Shown one piece after another: positions 1-8,525 of a stretch of 64,000 nt of DNA. Below the pieces are notes generated by a model that did not search any database, was not told the origin of the DNA, and saw only the letters and a program-made list of their open reading frames with translations. This DNA is from Collimonas antrihumi (GTDB lineage: Bacteria; Pseudomonadota; Gammaproteobacteria; Burkholderiales; Burkholderiaceae_D). The stretch is taken from NCBI RefSeq assembly GCF_018304965.1, contig NZ_JAGQED010000013.1:1-64000 (forward strand), read 5' to 3'. A program made the position numbers and the translations under genes. Position 1 is the first letter of the stretch. Each line of letters opens with the position of its first letter.

Positions 1-124
1 TCAGCGGCCTGCGACCGAGGATTCAAGCTATCGACGACGAAGACGCGAAGCTAGTCAAATAGCACAACTCCAGCCAGGACTATTCTGATGACAATGTCAA
101 TAAAATTATTCCGGACAGCAGTGC
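1..124. other. Left edge, no firm gene
   Basis: No gene can be supported here. One frame on the + strand stays open from the window edge to a TAG at 58-60, so the end of an upstream gene is possible, but about 19 residues are too few to judge. The rest is AT-rich spacer leading into a repeat. Confidence 0.2.
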
Positions 125-234
125 GCGAACGCGGGGATCCATGTTGCAGAGTATGGTGGTTAAAATGGATTCCCGCGTTCGCGGGAATGACCTGCCAAGC
201 GCTATAACCGGTAACCTTGACTTAACGGCATTAG
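125..234. repeat. Truncated copy of a 110-bp intergenic repeat
   Basis: These 110 bp match 38453-38562 with essentially one mismatch (gtggttaaa here, gtggataaa there). The unit holds a REP-like palindrome (CGCGTTCGCGGG type) and ends with CTTGACTTAACGGCATT, which is the right terminal inverted repeat of the element at 38386-38560. The left end of that element is missing here, so this is a 5'-truncated copy. Confidence 0.85.
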
Positions 235-280
235 AGCCTGTCGACACATGATTCTACCAAGGCGTCATGGCAGCAAAGAG

Positions 281-697
281 TTAGCCGATGCTTTCCCTGA
301 TCCCGCGCAGGGCGCTGATCGATTCATCGAAGTGGTCGCCACCGATCTGCCCGCGCAAGCGCCGGTCCAGTTCGGCGCTGACGGCGTTGATCGGCCCATC
401 CAGCTCCAGCGCAGCCGCGGTCGGGAAGATATTCCATTCACGGCCGTCTGCGGCGGAAGGCCGGCGCTCGATCAGTTTTTTGGCATCCAGGGCATCCAGC
501 AAGCGCGTCGCAGTCGGCCTCGCGATACCGAAGATAGCCGCCAGTTCGCTATTGAGCAGGCCGGGTTGCCGTAACACTGCGCGCAATACAAACCCCTGCG
601 GCGCGGTCAGGTCAAATGGCTGGTACGCAGCATTCCACTCGCGCTCCACAATGCGCGCCAGTGCAGTGGTGTTGAAATAAAGGCAGTGATCGAACAT
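281..697 (-). CDS. MarR family transcriptional regulator
   Basis: A 138-residue protein of MarR size. It has an N-terminal helix and a winged helix-turn-helix at about residues 30-95 (LLNSELAAIFGIARPTATRL, then the wing around ERRPSAADGRE). MarR proteins bind palindromic operators as dimers and usually repress a neighbouring gene and themselves. The ATG at 697 follows a good promoter (TTGCTT-N17-TAGAAT) but has only a weak ribosome binding site. No target gene lies next to it on the same strand; the TetR gene starting at 860 is divergent. The ligand cannot be read from the sequence. Confidence 0.85.
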   Translation of the reverse strand: MFDHCLYFNTTALARIVEREWNAAYQPFDLTAPQGFVLRAVLRQPGLLNSELAAIFGIARPTATRLLDALDAKKLIERRPSAADGREWNIFPTAAALELDGPINAVSAELDRRLRGQIGGDHFDESISALRGIRESIG

Positions 698-703
698 GGT
701 TTT

Positions 704-732
704 ATTCTATGCAAATATAATTAGCTAAGCAA
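704..732 (-). promoter_or_regulatory. Promoter of the marR gene
   Basis: Read on the minus strand: TTGCTT (732-727), 17 bp, TAGAAT (709-704), just ahead of the ATG at 697. The spacer contains the 8-bp palindrome TTAGCTAA (721-728), a plausible autoregulatory MarR contact. Predicted from consensus only. Confidence 0.5.
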
Positions 733-833
733 CTATTATGCATGCACACCGGCTGCGCGAGATGAATCGGCAAAATCGCGCATTGGACCTTGCTGTTTTG
801 CTTTTTCGCCACTACATTGATAACAACGAACAT

Positions 834-854
834 TCGGTACAACCATCCGGTACA
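834..854 (+). promoter_or_regulatory. Paired TetR operator half-sites before tetR
   Basis: Two direct half-sites, TCGGTACA (834-841) and CCGGTACA (847-854), lie 13 bp apart immediately before the ATG at 860. The same half-site forms a full palindrome in front of the gst gene (1483-1502), which points to autoregulation by the TetR protein encoded here. Confidence 0.55.
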
Positions 855-859
855 AAATC

Positions 860-1432
860 ATGCCCGTAGCCACTCTTACTCGCGATGAAGTCGTCGAACG
901 CATTCTGGCCGCCTTTCGCCGCTATGGCTATGAGGGCAGCAGCCTGTCGCGCTTGTCGGAAGCCACCGGCCTGGGCCGCTCCAGCCTTTACCATTATTTT
1001 CCAAACGGCAAGGAAGATATGGCAAGCGCCGCGATGGGCGCGGTCGGGACCTGGTTTACCCAGCATGTGCTGTCGACACTTAGCAGTCACGAGACATCTG
1101 CCATCCGCTTGCAGCGTTTCGCCGGCAAGTTGACGGAATATTACGCTAACGGCATGGCGCCTTGCCTGATGGATGTGTTCACTATCGGCGAAGCCGGTTC
1201 GCTGTTCCAGCAACACCTGGGCGGCCGCATGCGGGCGCTGATGGCGTTGCTGGCGGCGGTGGCTGAAGAGGCCGGCATCGATAAGGTCGAGGCGGCGGTG
1301 AGGGCGGAAAATGCCGTGGTGGCGATCCAGGGATCGCTGATCGTATCGCGCGCTTTGGACAGCAACGGCCCGTTCCTGCGGATGATAGAAAACTTCCCTG
1401 CCATCTTGCTTGGCCCTCAGGCAGCCGAGTAA
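860..1432 (+). CDS. TetR/AcrR family transcriptional regulator
   Basis: 190 residues. The N-terminal TetR DNA-binding domain covers residues 1-55, with the helix-turn-helix SLSRLSEATGLGRSSLYHYF near 30-49. The C-terminal ligand domain has the pattern of LmrA/YxaF-like TetR proteins, with a cysteine around residue 98 (MAPCLMDVF). It lies 133 bp upstream of a glutathione transferase gene on the same strand. GGTACA half-sites flank both genes, so it most likely represses itself and the gst-oxidoreductase pair until an electrophile or similar inducer binds. The inducer is unknown. Confidence 0.9.
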   Translation: MPVATLTRDEVVERILAAFRRYGYEGSSLSRLSEATGLGRSSLYHYFPNGKEDMASAAMGAVGTWFTQHVLSTLSSHETSAIRLQRFAGKLTEYYANGMAPCLMDVFTIGEAGSLFQQHLGGRMRALMALLAAVAEEAGIDKVEAAVRAENAVVAIQGSLIVSRALDSNGPFLRMIENFPAILLGPQAAE

Positions 1433-1456
1433 TTTTTCCGGATTTTCTGTTTTTAC

Positions 1457-1502
1457 TTGACAGGGTAACTTCGCTTTTGTATTGTACCGATTGTTCGGTA
1501 CA
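1457..1502 (+). promoter_or_regulatory. Promoter and TetR operator of the gst unit
   Basis: TTGACA (1457-1462), 17 bp, TATTGT (1480-1485) is a near-consensus sigma70 promoter. A palindrome, TGTACCGA-TTGT-TCGGTACA (1483-1502), overlaps the -10 hexamer, so a bound dimer would block transcription. The half-site is the one found twice before tetR (834-854). Confidence 0.75.
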
Positions 1503-1565
1503 GAATAAGCAGCTTCCTCGAGCACCGTGTGCGGTGCATCTTTTCAAGCCATACAGGAGATCCCT

Positions 1566-2204
1566 ATGTCCATTGTCCGCCCAGCCCAACCGATTCGCCT
1601 TTATCGTTCCGCATTGTCCGGCCATGCCCACAGGGTGCAGCTGTTTCTGTCTTTACTGGATTTGCCGTTTGAAATGATCGATGTCGATCTGCGCGCAGGG
1701 GAACACAAAAAACCTGGATTCCTGGCCAAAAACCCGTTCGGCCAGGTGCCGGTGATTGAAGACGGCGACGTTACGCTCGCCGATTCGACCGCAATCCTGG
1801 TCTATTTGGCAAGCAAATATGGCGAAGCCAGCTGGCTGCCGCGCGATCCCTTGGGAGCGGCCACCGTACAACGCTTTCTATCGCTTGCATCCGGCGAAAT
1901 CTACCGGGGTCCGGCCAGTGCTCGCCTGATAACCCTGTTCGGAGTGCCGCTGGACCATGCTGCGGCTTGTTCCATCGCCACGCAGCTGTTCACGATTCTT
2001 GAACAGGACCTGGCCAGCCGTGCGTTTCTGGCCGGCACCCAGGTGACCATCGCCGATGTCGCGGCTTACAGCTATATAGCGCATGCTCCGGAAGGCGGCG
2101 TGATGCTGGACAGCTATCCTGAGATCCGCGCATGGCTAGAGCGGATTGAAGCGTTGCCGGGCTTTGTCGCCATGCAGGCTACCCGGCCGCCGCTGGCAGC
2201 CTGA
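1566..2204 (+). CDS. Glutathione S-transferase family protein
   Basis: 212 residues from the ATG at 1566, which follows AGGAGA; an in-frame upstream start at 1527 lacks a comparable site. The N-terminal thioredoxin-fold domain (about 8-85) has the usual NPFGQVPVIEDGD and ADSTAILVYLA segments, the latter holding the Asp-Ser pair that contacts the glutathione gamma-glutamyl group. The all-helical C-terminal domain carries TIADVAAYSYIAHAPEG. Cytosolic enzymes of this family conjugate or reduce with glutathione; the substrate is not evident. It is the first gene after the TetR-controlled promoter and is probably co-transcribed with the flavoprotein at 2276. Confidence 0.9.
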   Translation: MSIVRPAQPIRLYRSALSGHAHRVQLFLSLLDLPFEMIDVDLRAGEHKKPGFLAKNPFGQVPVIEDGDVTLADSTAILVYLASKYGEASWLPRDPLGAATVQRFLSLASGEIYRGPASARLITLFGVPLDHAAACSIATQLFTILEQDLASRAFLAGTQVTIADVAAYSYIAHAPEGGVMLDSYPEIRAWLERIEALPGFVAMQATRPPLAA

Positions 2205-2275
2205 GTCCGTGCGCTCTGATCCGCGCATGGGTCAGAGCGCACTACCGCGCAAAGATGTGCACAAGGAGGTGAACC

Positions 2276-3277
2276 ATGTCCCACCCTGAAATGTCAGCCG
2301 CCGAAGACACCGCTTTCCACAGCGGCGAACGCGCAGTGCAGCAGCGCGTCGGCGTGCTGGAAAAAATGGCGGCTCGCAGTCACGTGATCCGCAGCTTCAT
2401 GCCGGACCAGCATCGTGAATTCTTTCAGCAGTTACCGTTCCTGATCGTCGGCAGTATCGATCGGCAACAACAGCCGTGGGCGTCGATAGTGATCGGCGCA
2501 CCCGGTTTCGTGACATCGCCGGACCCGGAACATCTGGAGATACGAACGCAGGTTTTGCCGGCCGACCCGCTGCAGCTGAACCTGGCCGACAACGCGACGG
2601 TCGGCTTGCTGGGCATCGAACCGCATACGCGCCGCCGCAATCGCATGAACGGCAAGGTCGAGAAATTGAACCCGGCAGGATGGACGGTGAAGGTAGACCA
2701 AAGTTTCGGCAACTGCCCGAAATATATCCAGGCGCGCCAGCCCGGCTTTATCGAGAACGCCAACGCAGCGGCGCCGGTTGTGCCGGCGACTTATCGCGCG
2801 CAACAACTCGACACTGCGATGCAAGCACTGATCGCTGCAGCAGATACTTTCTTCATTGCGACGGCGTATTTGGGTAAATCCGCGGATGAATCTGCAACTG
2901 CCTCCGGGGTCGCCGAGCGTCAACAAGGCGTTGACGTTTCACACCGTGGCGGCAAACCCGGCTTTGTCCGCATCGATGACGCCAGGACACTGACGGTGCC
3001 TGATTTCGTCGGCAATTTTTTCTTCAATACCATCGGCAACCTGGTCGAGCATCCGCGTGCAGGTCTGCTGTTTATCGATTTCGTCAGCGGCGATCTGTTA
3101 TATCTGGCGGTCACTGCCGAGCTGATCTGGGATGGCGCTGAAGTGGCAGCTTTCAAAGGCGCCGAGCGTTTGCTGCGTTTCCATGTGGAGCAGGCGATAC
3201 GGGTTGAAGCCTCCTTGCCGCTGCGCTGGAGCGAGGCGGAACTGTCGCCGGCGCTGGCGCCGATGGGTTCCTGGTAG
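2276..3277 (+). CDS. Pyridoxamine 5'-phosphate oxidase-like FMN-binding protein
   Basis: 333 residues, preceded by a very strong ribosome binding site (AAGGAGGTGA). Two split-barrel segments of the PNPOx-like FMN-binding fold are visible: residues 45-130 (LPFLIVGSIDRQQQPWASIV) and 190-290 (FFIATAYLGKS, FVGNFFFNTIGNL, AGLLFIDF). This resembles the larger flavoproteins that often follow a GST gene, rather than PdxH of vitamin B6 synthesis, which is about 215 residues. It is 71 bp downstream of the gst gene and probably in its operon, suggesting a role in detoxification or redox chemistry. The substrate is unknown. Confidence 0.8.
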   Translation: MSHPEMSAAEDTAFHSGERAVQQRVGVLEKMAARSHVIRSFMPDQHREFFQQLPFLIVGSIDRQQQPWASIVIGAPGFVTSPDPEHLEIRTQVLPADPLQLNLADNATVGLLGIEPHTRRRNRMNGKVEKLNPAGWTVKVDQSFGNCPKYIQARQPGFIENANAAAPVVPATYRAQQLDTAMQALIAAADTFFIATAYLGKSADESATASGVAERQQGVDVSHRGGKPGFVRIDDARTLTVPDFVGNFFFNTIGNLVEHPRAGLLFIDFVSGDLLYLAVTAELIWDGAEVAAFKGAERLLRFHVEQAIRVEASLPLRWSEAELSPALAPMGSW

Positions 3278-3315
3278 TCGTGTAAAACACGTAAAGGACC
3301 ATGTAAAAAGCATGT

Positions 3316-3355
3316 AAGAAAGCCGGCTGCCTTTTCCAGGGCAGCCGGCTTTCTT
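3316..3355. terminator. Bidirectional terminator
   Basis: A 15-16 bp GC-rich stem (AAGAAAGCCGGCTGCC with its complement) and a short loop, flanked by A-rich and T-rich sequence on both sides. It lies between the convergent flavoprotein gene (ends 3277) and phosphatase gene (ends 3378) and can serve both. Confidence 0.85.
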
Positions 3356-3377
3356 CGTTGCTGGCAGACTACTCGAA

Positions 3378-5519
3378 TTACTCTTGAGGTACCGGCGTCA
3401 ATGCCCCGGTCAAATCACCCATAGGTTTGCCGCCGTTCGCCACCAGCGCTTTATCACGTGCGGTGATGCCAGGCAGTACCGGCAACGAATAGCGATTGGT
3501 GATGAAACGCAGGATGGAAGCGGTATCGTACTGAGTGTGATCGACGAAACCTTTCTTCGCGTACGGCGACACCAGGAGAGCCGGCAAGCGCGTGCCCGGA
3601 CCCCAGCGATCGCCTTTCGGCGGCGCCACGTGATCCCAGAAGCCGCCGTTTTCATCGTAAGTCACCACGATCAGCATGTGCTTCCATTGCGGGCTGGCTT
3701 GCAGCTTGGCGATCACATCGGCGATATGCGCATCGCCGTCGGTCACGTTGGCATAACCGGGATGCTGGTTCAAGTTACCCTGCGGTTTGTAGAACGCCAC
3801 TGCCGGCAACTTGCCCGCTGCAGCATCCTGCAGAAACGAGGCGTCGAAATCCTTCAGATGGCTGGCACGTTCGGTAGCGCCGGTCGCAGTAGCCGGATCG
3901 AAGCGGCTATAGTAGTTGAACGGCTGGTGATGCGGCTGGAACTGAACCTTGCCCCCATAGATGACGCTACGGGTAGCATTCGGCGCATCAGCAATTGCGG
4001 CATTCCAGGCGCCGGCATACCAGGCCCAGTCGATACCCTTGATTGTCAGCTGATCGCCGATGGTGGTCTGGGTCTGGGTTGGCAGGGTAGTGGCCTTGCC
4101 TGGATCGGCATACGCGGCCACTGCGGCAGCGACATTGCCGCTAGGCTGATACGGCGGCTGCATGGTGTTGACCGCATAGAACATGCCGGAAGCATCTTTC
4201 GGCGTGATGGTGCTGTCCTTTTGATACACCGGCGCACCATTCAATACCGAAGTCGGCATGCCGGTGCCCGGAGTCAGCCCGATCAGGTTGCCGCTGGCAT
4301 CGAGACTGACGGCCGAGATATTGTTCTTGGCAGGCGACGTAGCGGCATCGGCGTTCGGATAAGTCGGCGCGCAGGCGCAGATCAGGTATTGATGGGTCAG
4401 GAACGAGCCGCCGAAGGTGCCCATGAAAAAATTATCGGCCAGCGTGTATTGCTTGGCGATGTTCCACAGCTTCATCTTGCTGCCGTCGTAATAGCCCATG
4501 CTGAGGCCGCCGGCATCGGAGTAAGCGGTGAATTTATCATTCTTGCCGCCGTTGATCTGCATCTGGTTGTTGTAGAAACGATGCACCAGATCGCGGGTAA
4601 TCACTGCCGACGACATGGTGACCGGGCTGCTGGCGTCATCGATCTGGAACGGTTTGTTCGGCAGATTGGCCGATTGCGCCTGGGTGATGACGGTGCTCTG
4701 GCCGGCCGCGGTCATGCCGCCCCAGGTCGGTGGCAAGACGGGCAGGGTGCTGCCATCGAAGTCTTTTTGCGGAATGTAGCTGGAAGTAGAAGTCGGATTG
4801 ACGCCTGGAATGCCGTTAGCGCCAGGGAACAGGCCGTACAGATTATCAAAGCCGCGGTTTTCAGCAAAGATCACCACCACGCTCTTGATTTTTTTTCTCG
4901 CCAGCGCGCCGTTCAAGGTCCGGCCGAAATCATCGTTGTCGCCTTGGCCCACGGCATCTGCAATGGCGTCGTTGACTTCCGCCGCTTCAGCCTTCAGCTT
5001 GGCCAGGTCGTCGGCGCCGAGCTTGTTGATATCGGCCAGCAGGTTGGCTTCAGCGGTACCGATCTTGGTGGCCAGCTTCTTGCTGGCATCGGCGAAATCG
5101 CCGCCGTTGGCGTCCATCGCAGCGGCCAGCTCAGTCGAGATCGCGCTGACAAATGCGCTGCGTCCGGAAGGGGCGCGGAACACCAGTTTCTGCGTTACAG
5201 GGCTGCCTTTGTCGCCCAGCACTTCATGGCGTGTAACGCTGGTGTCGATAGTCGCCACCACTGCGCCCTGGCCTTTAAGTGAATACGAGCCGTCGGCCGC
5301 AGTCTTGACCACCGGGGAGGTGACATCGCATGTCGCTTTCTTGATCTTGTCTTCGAAACACACCTGTGCGTTTTCATAATAGCTGCCGGTTACCTGGCCG
5401 CTGGTCACCGCGCCGCTATCGCCGACCGAGCCGCCACCGCCACCGCCGCAAGCACTCAAGCCTGCCGACAGCGTTACCGTCGCTACCGTTACCGGCAGCC
5501 ATTTTATCGTCCGCTTCAT
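3378..5519 (-). CDS. AcpA-type phosphatase / phospholipase C family lipoprotein
   Basis: 713 residues. The signal peptide ends in the lipobox LSAC (Cys24) and a polyglycine run, so it is a secreted lipoprotein. Residues 30-200 form an N-terminal extension with a possible carboxypeptidase-like beta fold. The catalytic domain of the AcpA/phospholipase C superfamily starts at about 212: IFAENRGFDNLYG (Glu220, Asn221 metal ligands), the nucleophile region GGSFLTHQYL, and the C-terminal metal site YDENGGFWDHVAPP. Family members hydrolyse phosphate monoesters or phospholipids in the periplasm. The start has a strong site (GGGAGGG). It is divergent from the peroxidase at 5707 and paralogous to the gene at 10075. 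Confidence 0.85.
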   Translation of the reverse strand: MKRTIKWLPVTVATVTLSAGLSACGGGGGGSVGDSGAVTSGQVTGSYYENAQVCFEDKIKKATCDVTSPVVKTAADGSYSLKGQGAVVATIDTSVTRHEVLGDKGSPVTQKLVFRAPSGRSAFVSAISTELAAAMDANGGDFADASKKLATKIGTAEANLLADINKLGADDLAKLKAEAAEVNDAIADAVGQGDNDDFGRTLNGALARKKIKSVVVIFAENRGFDNLYGLFPGANGIPGVNPTSTSSYIPQKDFDGSTLPVLPPTWGGMTAAGQSTVITQAQSANLPNKPFQIDDASSPVTMSSAVITRDLVHRFYNNQMQINGGKNDKFTAYSDAGGLSMGYYDGSKMKLWNIAKQYTLADNFFMGTFGGSFLTHQYLICACAPTYPNADAATSPAKNNISAVSLDASGNLIGLTPGTGMPTSVLNGAPVYQKDSTITPKDASGMFYAVNTMQPPYQPSGNVAAAVAAYADPGKATTLPTQTQTTIGDQLTIKGIDWAWYAGAWNAAIADAPNATRSVIYGGKVQFQPHHQPFNYYSRFDPATATGATERASHLKDFDASFLQDAAAGKLPAVAFYKPQGNLNQHPGYANVTDGDAHIADVIAKLQASPQWKHMLIVVTYDENGGFWDHVAPPKGDRWGPGTRLPALLVSPYAKKGFVDHTQYDTASILRFITNRYSLPVLPGITARDKALVANGGKPMGDLTGALTPVPQE

Positions 5520-5619
5520 AAGCCCTCCCTGGGCGTTAAAAAGCGCAATCGTATGCTTCGAATATTTCAGCTGTATGAAATGGCGGCCACTTGCCGTTGT
5601 TTATTTTCCATAAAAAAAT

Positions 5620-5653
5620 GTGTCATCGTTCTGTCACAGAGCGGTGCTAGTCT
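5620..5653 (+). promoter_or_regulatory. PHO box and -10 element before the first peroxidase gene
   Basis: Two PhoB-type heptamers, GTGTCAT (5620-5626) and CTGTCAC (5631-5637), are separated by 4 bp, as in the PHO box consensus. Ten bp further is TAGTCT (5648-5653) as -10. No -35 hexamer is needed at PhoB promoters. It points towards the ccp gene at 5707; the divergent phosphatase gene starts 100 bp away on the other side. Confidence 0.7.
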
Positions 5654-5706
5654 TGCCTTCCATTCGACGCAGCACCTCGCTCGTCACTTGGGATCCCGCC
5701 ATTTCT

Positions 5707-7011
5707 ATGAAACCTGCTGTCATTGCACTCCTCGGCGGTATAACCACGCTTACCGCGCTACTCCTGAACGGTTGCAGCCAGCAGCGGGCGGAAGCCGAGG
5801 CGGCGGCGCCTGACAGGCTGACAACCCTGACAACCCCGGCAACCGCGGCAGCCCCGGCCTACCTTGGCGCAACCTATGCGCCGACGCTGAAAAAACAGCC
5901 GACAGTAGCCGCCATGACTGCGCTCGGCCGCACCATGTTTTCCGATCCGTCGCTCTCGGCTTCGGGCAAGATGTCTTGCGCTACCTGCCATAGCCCCGAG
6001 CATGCGTTCGGGCCGCCGAATAACCTGGCAGTGCAACTGGGCGGCAAGGAAATGAAAACGCTGGGCACGCGCGCAGTCCCATCATTGCGTTACATACAGA
6101 ACGTGCCCGCCTTCACCGAACATTTCTTCGATGACGACGGCGACGACAGCATCGACGCCGGCCCCACCGGCGGCCACAACTGGGACGGCCGCGCGCCGTC
6201 TACCCACGATCAGGCACGGATTCCGCTGTTGTCGATGCACGAGATGGGTAATGCCAATGCAGGCGAGGTAGTGGCAAAGCTGAAAAAATCCAGCTATGCG
6301 GCGCAGTTCCGCGCAACCTTCGGCGAGGATATCTTCGACAATCCGGAACAGGCCTTCAAATGGGCGCTGATGGCGCTCGAAGTATTCCAGGAAAGCCCGG
6401 CCGAGTTCTATCCGTACAACAGCAAGTACGACGCCTTCTTGCGCCGGCAAACCCAGCTCAGCAAACAGGAACTGAACGGCTTGCGTCTGTTCAACAATCC
6501 CGCCAAAGGCAATTGCGCCTCATGCCATATCAGCGAAATCACGGCTAGCGGAGCGTTTCCGCAATTTACCGATTACGGCCTGATCGCCATCGGCGTGCCG
6601 CGCAACCCGCATATCCCCGCCAACGCCGATCCGAAATATTTCGATATGGGCTTGTGCGGCCCCGATCGGACCGACCTCAAGGACAAGGCGGAGTATTGCG
6701 GCATGTTCAAGACGCCGTCCTTGCGCAACGTCGCCACGCGCCAGGTGTTTTTCCATAACGGCGCGTTCACCAGCCTGGAACAGGTGATGAAATTCTATGT
6801 GCAGCGCGATACCCAGCCGCAGAAATGGTATCCGCGCGATAAGGATGGCGCGGTGCGCAAATATGACGATTTGCCCAAGGAATATCGTGGCAACGTCAAT
6901 GTCGAAGCGCCTTTCGATCGCAAACCCGGCGACCGGCCTGCGCTGACGGATGGCGAAATCAAGGACGTCATCGCCTTCCTGAAAACCTTGAATGACGGGT
7001 ATCGCCCGTAA
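5707..7011 (+). CDS. Di-haem cytochrome c peroxidase family lipoprotein
   Basis: 434 residues from the ATG at 5707, chosen because it gives a clean lipoprotein signal peptide (MKPAVIALLGG...LLNGC, Cys23); longer frames add unrelated residues. Two haem c motifs are present: CATCH (residues 91-95) and CASCH (270-274). Other hallmarks of the MauG/CcpA superfamily are the FSDPSLSASGKMSCATCH block, LGTRAVPSLR and GMFKTPSLRNVATR. Bacterial members reduce hydrogen peroxide with electrons from small cytochromes, or oxidise protein substrates, in the periplasm. The gene is divergent from the phosphatase at 3378 and sits behind a PHO box. The protein ends normally (LNDGYRP). Confidence 0.9.
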   Translation: MKPAVIALLGGITTLTALLLNGCSQQRAEAEAAAPDRLTTLTTPATAAAPAYLGATYAPTLKKQPTVAAMTALGRTMFSDPSLSASGKMSCATCHSPEHAFGPPNNLAVQLGGKEMKTLGTRAVPSLRYIQNVPAFTEHFFDDDGDDSIDAGPTGGHNWDGRAPSTHDQARIPLLSMHEMGNANAGEVVAKLKKSSYAAQFRATFGEDIFDNPEQAFKWALMALEVFQESPAEFYPYNSKYDAFLRRQTQLSKQELNGLRLFNNPAKGNCASCHISEITASGAFPQFTDYGLIAIGVPRNPHIPANADPKYFDMGLCGPDRTDLKDKAEYCGMFKTPSLRNVATRQVFFHNGAFTSLEQVMKFYVQRDTQPQKWYPRDKDGAVRKYDDLPKEYRGNVNVEAPFDRKPGDRPALTDGEIKDVIAFLKTLNDGYRP

Positions 7012-7037
7012 CCGAACTCGTAGGGTCACCCTACAGG

Positions 7038-7676
7038 TCAAGCCGTCGCCAGCTCTTCCTCCAGCGCAGTCTGGCGCCACGCATCAAGTTCTTGCACGCG
7101 GCTGAACCAGGCTAGCAAGTTGCCGTACTGCGCCAGAGGCACGCAGCCCGGCTCAGCCGCCATCAGCGGTGCTGCAAGCGCCAGGTCGGCCAGGGTCATT
7201 CCGGCTCCGGACACCCATTGCCGCTGCGCCAGATGTCCATCCAACACGCCGGCAAAGGTTTCCAGGTCGACAAGGCCGCGCTGCAATTCGACCGGATCAG
7301 GCCGGCCTGCGCCAATCAGTCCCTTGATGAAATTTTCCCAGTAAAAAATCGCTATCGCCGGCGCGAAATGCTGCGTCGACCAGAACAGCCAGCGGTTGAC
7401 GTCGGCCCTGGCCCGCATTTCGGTCGGGTAGATCGTCTGGCCCGGAGTCTTGTCAGCCAGGTATTGCATGATTGCGCAGGATTCCCACAAGATGAAATCG
7501 CCATCCACCAGCACCGGGATTTTCTCGTTCGGATTGAGCGCCAGCAGATGCTTGCGCTGGTCGGCGCTGGACAGATCAATCTGCACCAGCTCGAGCGGCA
7601 ACCCGAGATGATGCGCCGTCATGACAGCGCGGCGGGCATTGGTTGAAATCGGATGATGATAGAGGCGCATGAGCAT
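7038..7676 (-). CDS. Glutathione S-transferase family protein
   Basis: 212 residues from the ATG at 7676, which has GGGAG nine bp upstream; the longer frame to 7718 is less likely. The N-terminal thioredoxin domain shows MRLYHHPISTNARRAVMTAHHLGL, the NPNEKIPVLVDGD strand-turn and ESCAIMQYLADK (glutathione-binding Glu-Ser). The C-terminal helical domain carries MTLADLALAAPL. It is not closely similar to the GST at 1566. It is 92 bp downstream of the WYL-regulator gene on the same strand and convergent with the peroxidase. Substrate unknown. Confidence 0.9.
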   Translation of the reverse strand: MLMRLYHHPISTNARRAVMTAHHLGLPLELVQIDLSSADQRKHLLALNPNEKIPVLVDGDFILWESCAIMQYLADKTPGQTIYPTEMRARADVNRWLFWSTQHFAPAIAIFYWENFIKGLIGAGRPDPVELQRGLVDLETFAGVLDGHLAQRQWVSGAGMTLADLALAAPLMAAEPGCVPLAQYGNLLAWFSRVQELDAWRQTALEEELATA

Positions 7677-7768
7677 GGCAACGAACTCCCGAGGTGGTTG
7701 ATACGATGCCTGCATCATAGTCCGGGGTCACTGACAGTCTGTGTCAGTAGTATTTCGACAAGCAGATT

Positions 7769-8488
7769 CTACTGGTCTTCCGCGAAGGAATTCTCACGGC
7801 GCCAGGCCTGCAACAGCATGCTGCGCTGCTGCGGATAGCGCACCTTGGTCACCGTCAATACGTTGATCCGGTCGTTACGAAAATGGCGGAATCCGCCGCG
7901 CAGCTCACACCAGCCGATGACCAGGCGTTTGCCTTCGAAGAACGCGATCGCAATCGGCCAGATCAATCTTTCGGTGGCGCTGCCGTGTTCGTCGCGATAA
8001 CTGATGTTGATTTTGTGCTGGCGCCGGATCGCTTCGCGAATCGGAGCGAGCGTGCGGTTCGGGTTTGGCGACTGGCCTGCCGGCTCCGGTTGATAGCTGG
8101 CTGGCCACAAACCCATATTCGCCATGCTGTCGCGCAAATCGGCGGGCGAAGCGGTGGCGATCTTGCTGAGAGCGTTGGCGGCAGCTTGCGTCAAGCCGTC
8201 GTCACCTTGCCGCTGCACCCAGCGCGCACCCAATACCAACGCTTCCAGCTCGTCTTCACTGAACATCAGCGGCGGCAGGAAAAATCCGGAGCGCAGCAAA
8301 TAGCCAAGACCGGCCTCCCCCTCGATCGGCGCGCCCAACTCGATCAAGGTTTGCATGTCTCGGTAGATGGTGCGCACCGAGACTGACATATCCTCCGCCA
8401 GCCGGGCAGCCGTAACCGGCCGGCGATGGCTGCGCAAGGCATCCATCAGCAGGAACAATCGTCCGGTACGGCTTGCTGCTTGTGCCAA
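7769..8488 (-). CDS. HTH-WYL domain transcriptional regulator (YafY type)
   Basis: 239 residues starting with TTG (8488), preceded by TGAGGAAAAACG. Residues 8-60 form a DeoR-like winged helix (RPVTAARLAEDMSVSVRTIYRDMQTL) followed by the GAPIEGEAGLGYLL hinge. The WYL sensor domain runs from about 145 to 225 with its strands and an arginine-rich site (FRHFRNDRI). Such proteins respond to ligands or nucleic-acid metabolites. It lies between a LivK-like gene upstream and a GST gene downstream, all on the minus strand; co-transcription with the GST is plausible. Confidence 0.88.
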   Translation of the reverse strand: MAQAASRTGRLFLLMDALRSHRRPVTAARLAEDMSVSVRTIYRDMQTLIELGAPIEGEAGLGYLLRSGFFLPPLMFSEDELEALVLGARWVQRQGDDGLTQAAANALSKIATASPADLRDSMANMGLWPASYQPEPAGQSPNPNRTLAPIREAIRRQHKINISYRDEHGSATERLIWPIAIAFFEGKRLVIGWCELRGGFRHFRNDRINVLTVTKVRYPQQRSMLLQAWRRENSFAEDQ

Positions 8489-8525
8489 CGTTTTTCCTCA
8501 GCGTAAATCCGGCTACTTATCCTGC

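Noticed and set aside
3384-5282. Long open frame (632 codons) on the + strand
   Set aside because: It is the antisense shadow of the phosphatase gene at 3378-5519; composition is Arg/His-rich and no domain is recognisable.
5555-5580. Possible second PHO-like site facing the first phosphatase gene
   Set aside because: The ATTTCAT/CTGAAAT heptamers on the minus strand match the PhoB consensus at only 5 of 7 positions each and there is no clear -10.
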